Shown piece after piece: positions 45,474 through 54,473 of a DNA stretch of 58,986 nt. Both the position numbers and the translations under genes were made by a program. The stretch lies in contig DGXY01000046.1 in assembly GCA_002396885.1 (NCBI GenBank), positions 53,954 through 112,939 on the forward strand, written 5' to 3'. Below the pieces are notes generated by a model, which was given only the letters and a program-made list of their open reading frames with translations, had not been told where the DNA came from and ran no database searches. The DNA is from Akkermansiaceae bacterium UBA5020 (GTDB lineage Bacteria; Verrucomicrobiota; Verrucomicrobiia; Verrucomicrobiales; DEV007). Each line of letters starts with the position of its first letter. Positions within the stretch are counted from its first letter, which is position 1.

Positions 45474-47530
45474 GATCTGAGAATCTGGTGATCGAGCGGA
45501 TCGGGTGCGCGCGTGCCTTTGCAGGCGCCTGGCTGGTGACCTGTGCGTTTTGGTGCCAATCTCCTGGCGCGATCGCCGCGGACTCCGTCCCGCTCCGGAC
45601 CGGTCCGCATCGAGGCGTCACGATCACGCCCCAGGCGGATGGGGTCACGGAGATCGCGACGAGCGGAACGGGGCCTCATTTCTGGACCGCTCCGGTGGAA
45701 GCGGCTTTCGATCCTGCCAAACACACTGTGATCGCCTTCGAGTATTTTTCTCCGTCGGGGATGGAGTCTGTCCACCTGCGCTACCGTCAGAGCGACGGGA
45801 GCATGACCTATGCCGGTGAATCGTCGCTCCCTGTTGCGGAAACCTGGCAGTCCTTCGCGATCGATTTTTCCGACGTGAAACCTCCTGCGCCCAAGGGCGA
45901 TCCACAGTTCCGTTTTCATCTCGCCTTCGCCTACAAGCCGGGCAGTTCCTTGCGGATCCGGAATTTCGTGGTGCGGGCGCCGAACGCGTCGGAACTCGCT
46001 GCCAAGGAGGGGCGCGAAGAGATCCTACGCCAGCGCGAGGACGATGCCAGGGCGATCCTTTCTCACCTGCGTGCGAAGATGCCGGCGGAGATCGGTCGGG
46101 TCACGGTGACCCCGGATTTTGTGCGTCTGTCAGGAAATTCCGGCGGAGGTGCGGTCTTACGCGAACTCTCGATCCACGAGACTTCGAATTCCGTCCATGC
46201 GCGGACGCCGGTCAAAGAAGGTCTCGCGGGTGACTTCGCGATCGAGCTGCCGCGCTTCGTCGCGGGACGCGACCGGGCCCTCTCGCGTTGGCGGCTTGAT
46301 GGACCCGATGGCAAGCCGGTCTCGCGGGCCCGCTGGTTTGACGCGACCGATCCCGGGGTCGCCGCGGATCTGCCGAAGTTGACCGCGCCGCACCAGAAAG
46401 GGCTCGGAGGCATCCCCGCGATGCCGCAGCCCGACCATGTCCTCTTCGAACTCGGGATCCGGCACGCCACGATCAATCTGGTTTTGTCCCCGATGCTCTC
46501 CGCCTCGCCGAGGCCCGGCTTCACGCCCTTCACCGTCGATGGACGCGGGTGGTTTGCGAACGAGCCCTTTTTGAAGGGACTCGAGACGACCGTTCGTCAT
46601 CTCAACGCGAAGGACGTGCTCGTCAGCGGCATCCTTCTCGTGCCGAACCACGCGGGAAAACCCATGACCCATCCCGAGGCCGAACCGCGCGGCATTTACG
46701 CGATGCCGAATCTCGCCGAAGCGGAAGGGGCCGCCCATTACCGTGCCGCGATCCACCTGCTCGCGGAGCGCTTCACCCGGCCCGATTGCCGCATCATCAA
46801 CTGGATCCTCCACAACGAAATCGATCAGGCCGGCGTCTGGACGAACATGGGCGACCAGCCGCTCGCGCGGTATCTCGAGAGCTACCTGCGCTCGACGCGG
46901 CTCGTTTATCACACGATGCGATTGCGCGATCCGCATGCCCGCACCTTCATTTCCCTGACCCATCACTGGACCAAGCCGAGCTTCGGATCGGGCGCCTACA
47001 CGGTGCGGCCGCTCCTCGATCTCTTCGCGGAACTGGCGGCGGGCGAGGGTGATTTCGAATGGGGTGTCGCCTACCATCCGTATCCGCAGGATCTCCGCAA
47101 TCCCGACACGTGGAAGGACGCGGATGTGTCGACGGATTTCGAGACACCCTACATCACCCCGAAGAATCTCGAGGTGCTGCCCGCCTATCTCGCCCAGCCT
47201 CGCTTTCTTTATCAGGGGAAAACGCCACGGGCGATTCTCTTTTCCGAGCAGGGATTCAATACGCCGACTCTTGGCGAAGAGGATCAGCGCCGTCAGGTCG
47301 CGGGCCTGATCTATACCTTCCGCAAATTGCCGCAGTTGCCGACCGTCGAGGCCTGGCATTTGCATCGTTATCAAGATATGCCCGACGGCGAGGGCGGGCT
47401 GCGTCTCGGCATTCTCGACGAGCACGGCACCCGCAAGCTCGGCTGGCAGGCCTACACCGCCATCGGGACGGAGCGGGAAGGGGAGTTCGCGAAGATTGCC
47501 GACGAGGTCATCGCGAAGCCGGTAGAATAG
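45470..47530 (+). CDS. DUF5722 glycoside-hydrolase-like exported protein
   Basis: 686 residues with a signal peptide (GAWLVTCAFWCQSPGAIAAD). An N-terminal beta domain (about 40-190) precedes a TIM-barrel-like region. IINWILHNEIDQAGVWTNMG has the N-E pair of clan GH-A acid/base residues, and ILFSEQGFNTP near residue 595 has the expected nucleophile glutamate, so a retaining glycosidase is plausible. The family is annotated as DUF5722; that call is from memory of motifs. Coupled to the esterase/SMP-30 gene, so the two products likely act on one polymer in the periplasm. Confidence 0.78.
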   Translation: MRSENLVIERIGCARAFAGAWLVTCAFWCQSPGAIAADSVPLRTGPHRGVTITPQADGVTEIATSGTGPHFWTAPVEAAFDPAKHTVIAFEYFSPSGMESVHLRYRQSDGSMTYAGESSLPVAETWQSFAIDFSDVKPPAPKGDPQFRFHLAFAYKPGSSLRIRNFVVRAPNASELAAKEGREEILRQREDDARAILSHLRAKMPAEIGRVTVTPDFVRLSGNSGGGAVLRELSIHETSNSVHARTPVKEGLAGDFAIELPRFVAGRDRALSRWRLDGPDGKPVSRARWFDATDPGVAADLPKLTAPHQKGLGGIPAMPQPDHVLFELGIRHATINLVLSPMLSASPRPGFTPFTVDGRGWFANEPFLKGLETTVRHLNAKDVLVSGILLVPNHAGKPMTHPEAEPRGIYAMPNLAEAEGAAHYRAAIHLLAERFTRPDCRIINWILHNEIDQAGVWTNMGDQPLARYLESYLRSTRLVYHTMRLRDPHARTFISLTHHWTKPSFGSGAYTVRPLLDLFAELAAGEGDFEWGVAYHPYPQDLRNPDTWKDADVSTDFETPYITPKNLEVLPAYLAQPRFLYQGKTPRAILFSEQGFNTPTLGEEDQRRQVAGLIYTFRKLPQLPTVEAWHLHRYQDMPDGEGGLRLGILDEHGTRKLGWQAYTAIGTEREGEFAKIADEVIAKPVE

Positions 47531-47604
47531 CCAGATCGAGTCATGAAAATCTTGAAAGAGAGGAAGGCCTCGTTCGTATTAGAGGCGATACTTTTCGAGA
47601 TTTC

Positions 47605-48693
47605 ATGACCCGATTCATCGCTCTTCTTTTCGTTGGTTCCCTGATGGTGCCTGGTTCGTTGCGAGCCCAGGCAACCTTCAACGATCTGGCCCGCTTTGTT
47701 GCCGGTCAATCCCTGAGCCCGGGAAGTCCACTACGCCGTCTCGAGCCCCTGCCTTCGGTGCGCCAGCACACCGCCGCGACTTCCACCCTGACGAAGACCT
47801 GGCACGATCGCCGCCTCAACACCCTGCGCGACTGGGCCAAGGCCGAGGTCCATCCCCGCATTATCCGCCCGAAGGTGGTGAAGTATCCTTTTGGTGGACC
47901 GGACTTCGTCCATGCCGCGACGATCTTCCCGGGCGCTGATGAATACATCCTCGTCGGTCTCGAACCGCTCGGGACCCTTCCCGACTTCCTCGCCATGAGC
48001 GATCCCCAACTCGGATCCTACCTCACGCACCTCAACCAAACCCTGCGCAGCATCTCGCAGCGGAATTTCTTCATCACCACGGAGATGCGCGAGGACTTCG
48101 GCAAACAGGGTGTCGACGGGGTCTATCCTGTGCTCCTCTACTTCGCCGCGATGACGAATCACGAGGTGATCAACGGCCAGTTCGTGAAGCTTGATGGCGC
48201 GGGCAATCCGGTCGTCTCCGACGCGTCCACTGCGGACGGGATCCGGCTGGAGATCCGGGCGCTCGACCGCTTGCCGGATTTTCCGCCGACCTCGAGCCTC
48301 TATTACTTCAAATACGATCTCTCCGACAGCGGTTTCAAGGCGAGCAGCACGATGAAGAAATTCCTCGACCAGCGTCCCGGCGGGATGGGCTATCTCAAGG
48401 CAGCTTCCTATCTGATGCACCAGAACGGTTTCACCAACATCCGCAATTATCTGGTCGGTGACTGCCAGTTCATCCTCCAGGACGAATCGGGCATCCCGGC
48501 CGAGTTTTTCGCAACCTATTTCAACGTGACCTACTTCGGCAAATACGCCGGACCGATCGACATGTTCAAGGAATTCGACCAGCCCTACCTGCGGCAGGTT
48601 TACGCCTCCGGCGCGGCGAGGCCTTTGCCCTTCGGCACCGGCTACCGCATGCGTGACGAGGACTCGATCCAGATGCTCGGGGTGCGGAAGTAA
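47605..48693 (+). CDS. Exported protein of unknown function
   Basis: 362 residues from the ATG at 47605, with a signal peptide (MTRFIALLFVGSLMVPGSLRAQ). The mature part begins FNDLARFVAGQSLSPGSPL and contains KVVKYPFGGPDFVHAATIFPGADEYILVGLEPLG, then a central MTNHEVINGQF and a C-terminal YYFKYDLSDSGFKAS. I have a sense that it belongs to a family conserved in this phylum but cannot name it. Single domain, no cysteine clusters, probably periplasmic. Confidence 0.75.
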   Translation: MTRFIALLFVGSLMVPGSLRAQATFNDLARFVAGQSLSPGSPLRRLEPLPSVRQHTAATSTLTKTWHDRRLNTLRDWAKAEVHPRIIRPKVVKYPFGGPDFVHAATIFPGADEYILVGLEPLGTLPDFLAMSDPQLGSYLTHLNQTLRSISQRNFFITTEMREDFGKQGVDGVYPVLLYFAAMTNHEVINGQFVKLDGAGNPVVSDASTADGIRLEIRALDRLPDFPPTSSLYYFKYDLSDSGFKASSTMKKFLDQRPGGMGYLKAASYLMHQNGFTNIRNYLVGDCQFILQDESGIPAEFFATYFNVTYFGKYAGPIDMFKEFDQPYLRQVYASGAARPLPFGTGYRMRDEDSIQMLGVRK

Positions 48694-48768
48694 GGCTGCG
48701 GGAAGGACAGCGCAGGCTGAGCCTTGTCTTACCGGCAAGCCGGGAACAACCGTTAAAACACCGCACTC

Positions 48769-50967
48769 CTATTCCCGCGAGAGCACGACCGTATTCTCGT
48801 CGAAGCGCAGCTTCAGACCACCGAGTTCGGCGACATAGCGCAGCACTTCTGAGAACGGCACCTCGCGCAGGGAGAGGGTGATGCGGATGGCGTCCGGAGT
48901 GGGTTGACCCGGGACTTTGAGGATGAAGTTCAGGCCCTTCTTCTCCGGATCGAGGTCGATGGACTTCTGCTGGAGGAATTGGATCACTTTCGGCAGGCCG
49001 GCCTCTTTGAATTCGGCCCGGGGCAGGACGAGACGGGCGGCGAGTTCGGCGGTCTTGGTTTTTTCCGAGTTCGTCACGAGCAAAGTCGTTTTGGGGCCGG
49101 AGGCCACGCCTGGCACCGTTCCGGGGGCGGCGGCGGGTGCATCGGGTTTGGGCGCGGTGGCGCGCGGGCGGAGCATTACGGACGGATCGCTGAACTCGAC
49201 CTCGAGATCCGAGAGGGCGGCGACATAGCGGATCGCTTCGGAGAGGGGAACCGACTTCAGGGTCAGGGTGATGCGAGTTACGGGGGCACCCTCGGCGGGC
49301 AGGTGGACGAGATTCACTCCCTGCTTCGCAGGATCGAGTTCGCGGGCCTTGTCGCGGAGGAAGTCTAGGACGTCGGCGAGCGGGGCCTCGGAGAGGACCA
49401 GATCGGGGATGACCATTTGGTCGAGGCGTTTCCGCACCTCCTCTGGGCTTGCGACGAGCCGCGGGCGGACTGTCAGGTAAAGACGCCGTCCGTTTCCGTT
49501 GTCATCCTGCTGGTCGAGCCCTCCGACCATGAGCAAGTCGCCCTGGCGCACGGAGACATTCGATTTCATGGCACGCTCACTGAAGGTCACGGGATCGGAA
49601 CCGGGATTCGGGGTGGTCACGCGGAGTTGGAGGGCCAAGTGGATCGCGCCGTCCCGTAGCGTCGGGAGGACTTCGAACGACACGCCGGCATGGCGCAGCG
49701 CACCGGTGCCATCCGGAACCTGTTGACCGATTTCAATGGTGGCCTTCTTGCCGGACGTGGTGACCACGGAGGGAGCGCTCAGGACATCGGCTCCCCCCGT
49801 TGTCATGAGTTTTTCAACGGCATCGGTGTCAGGTGAGAATGTTGCGGTCCCGGTGGTTTTGTCGTAGGTGGCGCTCTGGGAGAGGATCTCGACCTTCGCC
49901 CCGGCCGGCACTTCTACGAACTTCGCCTCGATCAGGATCGCCTGACCGGGTTCGGAGGGGCGCTCATTCTGGGCCCGGGTCGCTCCGGCGAAGAGCAGCC
50001 CGAGGAGGAGGACGAGACCCGCTAGGGTCGAGACCGGGTGCGAGCTCCGGTGGGTGGAGATGGCGGAAAGGCGCGAGCGCAGGATCCGCCCCCGCCCGAA
50101 GAGCCCCACGAGTCCGACAAATCCGAGATGGCGCGAGGGATGGGACGTCGCGGTTTCCACCTTGAGAAGCGCGTGGCCGTAAACGCGCCGACGGTCTTCA
50201 TCGACCGTCGACAGTACCACGCTGTCGCAGGCGAGTTCGCGGTCGGCGCGCAGGCGGGCAAAGGCGAACCAGACGAGGGGATTGCACCAGTGGACCGCCT
50301 GCAGGAGGAAGACGATCGCGTTGAGGACGAGGTCTCCGCGTTTCACGTGGGTCATCTCGTGGAGCAGGATGAGCAGTCGCTCGTCCCGGTCGAAGGTCGT
50401 GTCGAAGGAGGAAGGAAGCAGCAGGATCGGTCGGAAAACCCCACTCATGGCGGGACCGGGGATGGAACCCGAGACGAGCACTTCCGGCATTCTACGCAGT
50501 CCCCGGATCCGCGCCGCCTCGCGAATTTCCCCGTGGAGTTCCTGGGAAAGGGGCGCGGCCCGGCGCCGGAAGGCGGCCAGATTGCGGTGCCAGGCGACGC
50601 CGCCTAGGAGCAGGACGGCAAAGGCCCCGGCAATCCAAACCAAAGCGGCGATCCGGATCGGGTCGATCGAGGGAGCCAGGGCCGGGGCGACGGTCGCGGT
50701 CGCGTCTCGGACGGGATCGACGGAGACCGGTCCGGTCGGCACTGTCGCGACCGGAGCCTCGCTCCATCGGTTCTCGAGGCTGAGCGGGCTTTCCGGCAGC
50801 ACCGGGGAGCCGAGGACGAACAAGACGGGAAGCCAGAGGGCGTGACGCCACACCGCCGGCAGTTTCCGCCCGAGGGCGGCCTGCACGAGGAGGACGGCGA
50901 GGGCCATGAGTGATCCGCGCGCGGTGGCGGAGAGGAACCATTCAAAGGAGGTTTCGATGGAGTTCAT
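48769..50967 (-). CDS. BlaR1-like M56 metalloprotease with C-terminal secretin/STN domains
   Basis: 732 residues. Four membrane helices lie at about 15-35, 40-60, 105-125 and 313-332. The M56 zinc site is HEMTH (203-207) with the downstream ADRELACDSVVL. In place of the usual BlaR1/MecR1 sensor there is a secretin-like domain (about 340-515: VEVPAGAKVEILSQSA, DVLSAPSVVTTSGKKATIEIGQ, VRQGDLLMVGGL) followed by two STN-like repeats (about 520-605 and 640-732) that each contain LRDKARELDP or LQQKSIDLDP and LSEAIRYVAALSDL or FSEVLRYVAELGGL. Likely a membrane signalling protease that removes the BlaI repressor. One base separates it from blaI. Confidence 0.85.
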   Translation of the reverse strand: MNSIETSFEWFLSATARGSLMALAVLLVQAALGRKLPAVWRHALWLPVLFVLGSPVLPESPLSLENRWSEAPVATVPTGPVSVDPVRDATATVAPALAPSIDPIRIAALVWIAGAFAVLLLGGVAWHRNLAAFRRRAAPLSQELHGEIREAARIRGLRRMPEVLVSGSIPGPAMSGVFRPILLLPSSFDTTFDRDERLLILLHEMTHVKRGDLVLNAIVFLLQAVHWCNPLVWFAFARLRADRELACDSVVLSTVDEDRRRVYGHALLKVETATSHPSRHLGFVGLVGLFGRGRILRSRLSAISTHRSSHPVSTLAGLVLLLGLLFAGATRAQNERPSEPGQAILIEAKFVEVPAGAKVEILSQSATYDKTTGTATFSPDTDAVEKLMTTGGADVLSAPSVVTTSGKKATIEIGQQVPDGTGALRHAGVSFEVLPTLRDGAIHLALQLRVTTPNPGSDPVTFSERAMKSNVSVRQGDLLMVGGLDQQDDNGNGRRLYLTVRPRLVASPEEVRKRLDQMVIPDLVLSEAPLADVLDFLRDKARELDPAKQGVNLVHLPAEGAPVTRITLTLKSVPLSEAIRYVAALSDLEVEFSDPSVMLRPRATAPKPDAPAAAPGTVPGVASGPKTTLLVTNSEKTKTAELAARLVLPRAEFKEAGLPKVIQFLQQKSIDLDPEKKGLNFILKVPGQPTPDAIRITLSLREVPFSEVLRYVAELGGLKLRFDENTVVLSRE

Positions 50968-50968
50968 G

Positions 50969-51364
50969 TTAGGATTTCCGCCGGGTTTTCTTGGACTGGG
51001 ATTCGTCGAGGAGTTGCTTCAATTGCCGGATTTCTTCAGGGCTCAGATTCGAACGGGAGGCGAAGTGCAGGAGGAGCGGCTGCGCCGCCCCCCTGAAAAC
51101 GCGGTTGAGGAAGGATTCGCTCTCGGAACGGACGAGGGCGTCGCGTTCGACCGCGGGAGAGTAGATCCGGACCCCCTCCACGTTCTCCTCGGAGAGGAGC
51201 GCGCCTTTTTCGACGAGGCGCGTCAGCAGGGTCCGCACGGTGTTGACCGCCCAGCCCGTCGAGGGCTGTAGCGACCGGGCGACTTCGGAGGCGGTTTGCG
51301 GGGAGTGGTCCCAGAGCGCCTCCATCACGGTCCACTCGGCTTCGGAAATGTTTGGTGCTTTCAT
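50969..51364 (-). CDS. BlaI/MecI family transcriptional repressor
   Basis: 131 residues. The winged-helix N-terminus (ISEAEWTVMEALWDHSPQTA, WAVNTVRTLLTRLVEKGAL) and the coiled C-terminus (EEIRQLKQLLDESQSKK) match BlaI, including the proteolysis-prone N-V-E-G region near EENVEGVRIYSP. It dimerises on TACA/TGTA dyads. It leads the pair with the M56 gene, with one base between them. Confidence 0.92.
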   Translation of the reverse strand: MKAPNISEAEWTVMEALWDHSPQTASEVARSLQPSTGWAVNTVRTLLTRLVEKGALLSEENVEGVRIYSPAVERDALVRSESESFLNRVFRGAAQPLLLHFASRSNLSPEEIRQLKQLLDESQSKKTRRKS

Positions 51365-51376
51365 CTGTCGGTGATC

Positions 51377-51415
51377 ATTACAGATGTAGTATGGCTCGTC
51401 AACTACGAATGTAGT
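51377..51415. promoter_or_regulatory. Tandem BlaI-type operator dyads
   Basis: Two 14-base dyads, ATTACAGATGTAGT (51377-51390) and ACTACGAATGTAGT (51402-51415), resemble the BlaI consensus TACTACA-TGTAGTA. Their centres are 25 bases apart, about two and a half helix turns. They lie 12 bases upstream of the BlaI start and about 115 bases upstream of the divergent sulfatase start, so BlaI probably represses its own operon and perhaps the sulfatase. Confidence 0.8.
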
Positions 51416-51528
51416 GAGTTCGGGCGAGATCCGTTCAGGTGCGGAGTATCCGGTCTTTTTCGCGGATGTCCGGTCGTGTTCGTTTCCTGGTTGCCAGATT
51501 CGTTGGCCTTGCGGTAACCTCGATTCGA

Positions 51529-53049
51529 ATGAGATGTCTCTTGGCCACCGTCCTAGCCCTTTCGATTTCCCTGCCGGTTTTCGCCGAACCCAGCCGTCCC
51601 AATGTCATCATCATCATGGCCGACGATCTCGGCTACGGGGACATTTCCTGCCAGGGTGCGAAAACCTATCAAACACCCCACATCGACCGCCTCGCGGCGG
51701 AGGGGCTGCGTTTCACGAGCGGTTATTGCACCGCCTCGACCTGCACGCCGACCCGCTATTCGCTTCTCACCGGTAGCTATGCCTTCCGTAGCAAGGGAAC
51801 GGGGATCGCGCCGCCGAGCGCACCGGCCATCATCCCGCCGGGCGCGGCGACGCTGCCCGCGATGCTGCGAGCGGTCGGCTACGAGACGGCAGTGATCGGC
51901 AAGTGGCACCTCGGGTTGGGAGGTCCGGAAGGGCCGGATTGGAATGCGGAGATCACTCCGGGCCCGCTCGATATCGGCTTTGGCCATGGTTTTCTTCTGC
52001 CGACGACGAACGACCGCGTCCCGCAGGTCTATTTGCAAGATCGTCGTGTCCTCAATCTCGATCCGTCCGATCCGATCCGCGTCTATGAAAAGAAGCCCTC
52101 CGAGGACCATCCTACCGGCATGACCCATCGCGACACCCTCAAGATGGACTGGACCCACGGTCACAACCACACGATCCACAACGGGATCAGCCGAATCGGC
52201 TTCTACACCGGCGGGGAAAAGGCGCGTTTTCGAGACGAGGACCTCGCCGACGAATGGGTGAAACGTGGCATCGCGTGGATCGAATCGAAGAAGGACGAGC
52301 CCTTCTTCCTCTTTTATGCCGCGCACGAGCCACACGTGCCGCGCATGCCGCACGAGCGATTTCAGGGCAAGACGCCTCATGGATTCCGCACCGACAGCAT
52401 CCTCGAACTCGACTGGTCCGTCGGACAACTCATGGCCGCGTTGGACCGTCTTGGCATCGCAGAGAACACGCTCGTCGTTTTCTGCTCGGACAATGGTCCG
52501 GTGATGGATGACGGATACGCCGACGGAGCGCTGGAGAAGGTCGGCGAACACCGTGCCGCGGGTCCTTTCAAGGGCGGGAAATACAGCGTCTATGAGGGCG
52601 GGACGAGGACTCCCTTCATCACCCGTTGGAAGGGGATGATCGCGCCCGGCGTTTCCGATGAGGTGGTCGCGACGATCGACCTCTATGCAAGCCTTGCCGT
52701 CCTTACCGCGGCCGAAGTTGCCGAAGGGGCGGCACCGGATTCGGCGAACGTTTTTGGGGCTTTGTTAGGTAAGGCGGGAGCGAAGGGACGGAGTGAGCTT
52801 GTCCAGCAGGACAACGGATCTTCGGGCAACTTCGGCTTCCGTTCCGGCAAATGGAAACTGGTGCGCCACGACAAGGGCAAGGCGCGCAACGTCGTCGTCG
52901 AGAGACTGCTCGAGAACACGGACGTTCCGAAATTCCAACTCTTCGATCTCCAGGCCGATCCGGGCGAGACAAAGGATTTGCTCGAGTTTCAACCTGAGCT
53001 TGCCGTGAAACTCAAGAAGCGGCTCGAGGAGATCGTGGGGGAGGACTAG
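51529..53049 (+). CDS. Sulfatase (type I, formylglycine)
   Basis: 506 residues from the ATG at 51529, with a signal peptide (MRCLLATVLALSISLPVFA). IIMADDLGYGDISCQGA holds the paired metal aspartates, and CTPTR in CTASTCTPTRYSLLTG is the C-x-P-x-R formylglycine site. Further on are IGKWHLGLGG, FLFYAAHEPHVPRMPH and FCSDNGPVMDDG. The protein is periplasmic and removes sulfate from a polysaccharide or small ester; substrate unknown. It is divergent from the BlaI repressor. Confidence 0.95.
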   Translation: MRCLLATVLALSISLPVFAEPSRPNVIIIMADDLGYGDISCQGAKTYQTPHIDRLAAEGLRFTSGYCTASTCTPTRYSLLTGSYAFRSKGTGIAPPSAPAIIPPGAATLPAMLRAVGYETAVIGKWHLGLGGPEGPDWNAEITPGPLDIGFGHGFLLPTTNDRVPQVYLQDRRVLNLDPSDPIRVYEKKPSEDHPTGMTHRDTLKMDWTHGHNHTIHNGISRIGFYTGGEKARFRDEDLADEWVKRGIAWIESKKDEPFFLFYAAHEPHVPRMPHERFQGKTPHGFRTDSILELDWSVGQLMAALDRLGIAENTLVVFCSDNGPVMDDGYADGALEKVGEHRAAGPFKGGKYSVYEGGTRTPFITRWKGMIAPGVSDEVVATIDLYASLAVLTAAEVAEGAAPDSANVFGALLGKAGAKGRSELVQQDNGSSGNFGFRSGKWKLVRHDKGKARNVVVERLLENTDVPKFQLFDLQADPGETKDLLEFQPELAVKLKKRLEEIVGED

Positions 53050-53055
53050 TCTTCC

Positions 53056-53183
53056 TCCACCTCATACCTCCTACTCATACCTCCTACTCATACCTCCTAC
53101 TCCTACTCATACTCATACTCATCCGGGCGCCTCCACGACGTCCGATTTTGAGTAGGAGTAGGAGGTATGAGTAAGAGTAGGAG
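53056..53183. repeat. Inverted array of TACTC(A/C) units
   Basis: Arm one (53056-53122) is built from the 6-base units CTCATA and CTCCTA in varying order. Arm two (53150-53183) is its complement (GAGTAGGAGTAGGAGGTATG, then AGTAAGAGTAGGAG). Twenty-seven bases lie between. Not a CRISPR: no spacers, and units are contiguous. Sits between the sulfatase stop and the end of the L,D-transpeptidase gene. Confidence 0.85.
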
Positions 53184-53216
53184 CAACAGTGAAGAAACTT
53201 CGTTTCTTCACTGTTG
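53184..53216 (-). terminator. Perfect hairpin over the stop codon of the L,D-transpeptidase gene
   Basis: A perfect 14-bp stem (CAACAGTGAAGAAA at 53184-53197, TTTCTTCACTGTTG at 53203-53216) with a 5-base loop. On the reverse strand it covers the last two codons and the stop of the L,D-transpeptidase gene. There is no T tract, so its role as terminator is uncertain; it could protect the 3' end of the message. Confidence 0.6.
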
Positions 53217-54419
53217 TACGACCTGAGCGACGATGATGCTCGGGGCAGCTTGGGGGGCTGGGCCGTCCCACGAGTCAACGATCTGCACGGTCACCCCCTT
53301 GGTGGTGTTCGCGAAGATCACCGGAGCAACCGAATAGGGCAGTCGGATGCAACCGGCCGAGGCGGGGTAGCCGGGGAGGTCGCCGATGTGCATTCCCACG
53401 GCGCTGTCGCCGAGGCGCTGCCAGTAGGGGAGCGAGCAGCCATAGATCGTCGAGGTCTTGCCCGACTGAACCCGCTCGGTGATTTTGAACTCGCCGCGCG
53501 GCGTGTATTTGCCGGACCGCGCCGTCGAGACGGCGGTGTCGATCGCGATCTGTCCATCGACGAGGAGATAGGCACGCTGCTTGGAAACATCGACGACGAT
53601 CTTTTTGGTGCTGTTGCCCGACTTACCGAGATCGAGGAGGGCCTGGTTGACGTAGGCGTCCTGGTGCACATCCATCCAGCCCGACTGCTGTTTCTGGATC
53701 GGAGCGGTGGTCTTCGTCACGGTGCTCTGATAGGCGACCTGATGGATGCGCATCTCCTTCTTCGGCCCGGCATTCTTGAAGATACCGGCCTCGGCGCTCG
53801 TCACCGAGCCGAGGGTAATGCCGAGGAGGGCGAGCACGGTGATGACCTCGTGGGCTCCGTGGGCCTGGATCTCGGTGTCCTCGAAGACGAAGCCAAGCTC
53901 GCCCGAGTTGTTCCGACAAAAAGCCTGGAACTGGTCGTCGTCGGCGAGGAGGAGTCCAAGGAGCTGGACACGGGCGGAGTTGCCGTCGGTTCCGGCTTGC
54001 CAGCGGATCAACGGCAGGGTCGATCCCTCGGTTTGAAGATCGGAGTGTTTCAGCGAAGACGAGATCACCTCAAGAAAACGGCGGACAAAATCTTCCGGCT
54101 CGGAGGCGTCGGTGAGAGCCGCGAAGGGCGTGGTGTCCGGGAAAAGGCCTTGCAGGGAGATTTCGTAGGCTCGATCGGCCCAGGCGGGAGTGATGGCCCC
54201 ATCATTTTCGTTCACCTCGAGCGTGAAGAGCTGGAAGAGCTCGGTCTCCTGTGGGTTCGCGACGAGGGTCACTCCATCGACGGAGACATCGAACCAGAGC
54301 TGGGAATCGCCAAAGATCGTGGCGCAGGCCTCGACTTCACTTTTGCCGGTCGGCTTGCAATCGGATCCCTCGGCGGCAAGTTGGTTGACGGGGCCCAGGA
54401 AGGTGGCAGCGGTTTTCAT
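53208..54419 (-). CDS. L,D-transpeptidase (YkuD) with large cytoplasmic N-terminal region
   Basis: 403 residues. Residues about 260-385 are a YkuD domain: KKIVVDVSKQRAYLLVDGQ, TPRGEFKITERV and the catalytic HIGDLPGYPASAGCIRLP with histidine and cysteine in the H-x-(14-17)-S-x-G-C-x-R pattern. It lacks an N-terminal signal. Instead residues 1-185 are a soluble acidic region of unknown type, followed by one helix (about 190-208, VITVLALLGITLGSVTSA) that would place the YkuD domain outside. YkuD enzymes cross-link or modify peptidoglycan. Last gene of the GAF-subtilase-YkuD set. Confidence 0.85.
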   Translation of the reverse strand: MKTAATFLGPVNQLAAEGSDCKPTGKSEVEACATIFGDSQLWFDVSVDGVTLVANPQETELFQLFTLEVNENDGAITPAWADRAYEISLQGLFPDTTPFAALTDASEPEDFVRRFLEVISSSLKHSDLQTEGSTLPLIRWQAGTDGNSARVQLLGLLLADDDQFQAFCRNNSGELGFVFEDTEIQAHGAHEVITVLALLGITLGSVTSAEAGIFKNAGPKKEMRIHQVAYQSTVTKTTAPIQKQQSGWMDVHQDAYVNQALLDLGKSGNSTKKIVVDVSKQRAYLLVDGQIAIDTAVSTARSGKYTPRGEFKITERVQSGKTSTIYGCSLPYWQRLGDSAVGMHIGDLPGYPASAGCIRLPYSVAPVIFANTTKGVTVQIVDSWDGPAPQAAPSIIVAQVVQQ

Positions 54420-54473
54420 GAGTTGTCTGTCAGGTTTTTGTGTTCGGATATCGGAGTGTGTTGAAGCGGAAAA

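Noticed and set aside
48692..48725. Terminator hairpin after the unknown exported protein (AAGGCT / AGCCTT)
   Set aside because: The 6-bp stem has a 22-base loop and no clear T tract, too weak to call.
53056..53122. Possible CRISPR array because of repeated short units
   Set aside because: Units are contiguous 6-mers without spacers, in two inverted arms; no cas genes nearby.
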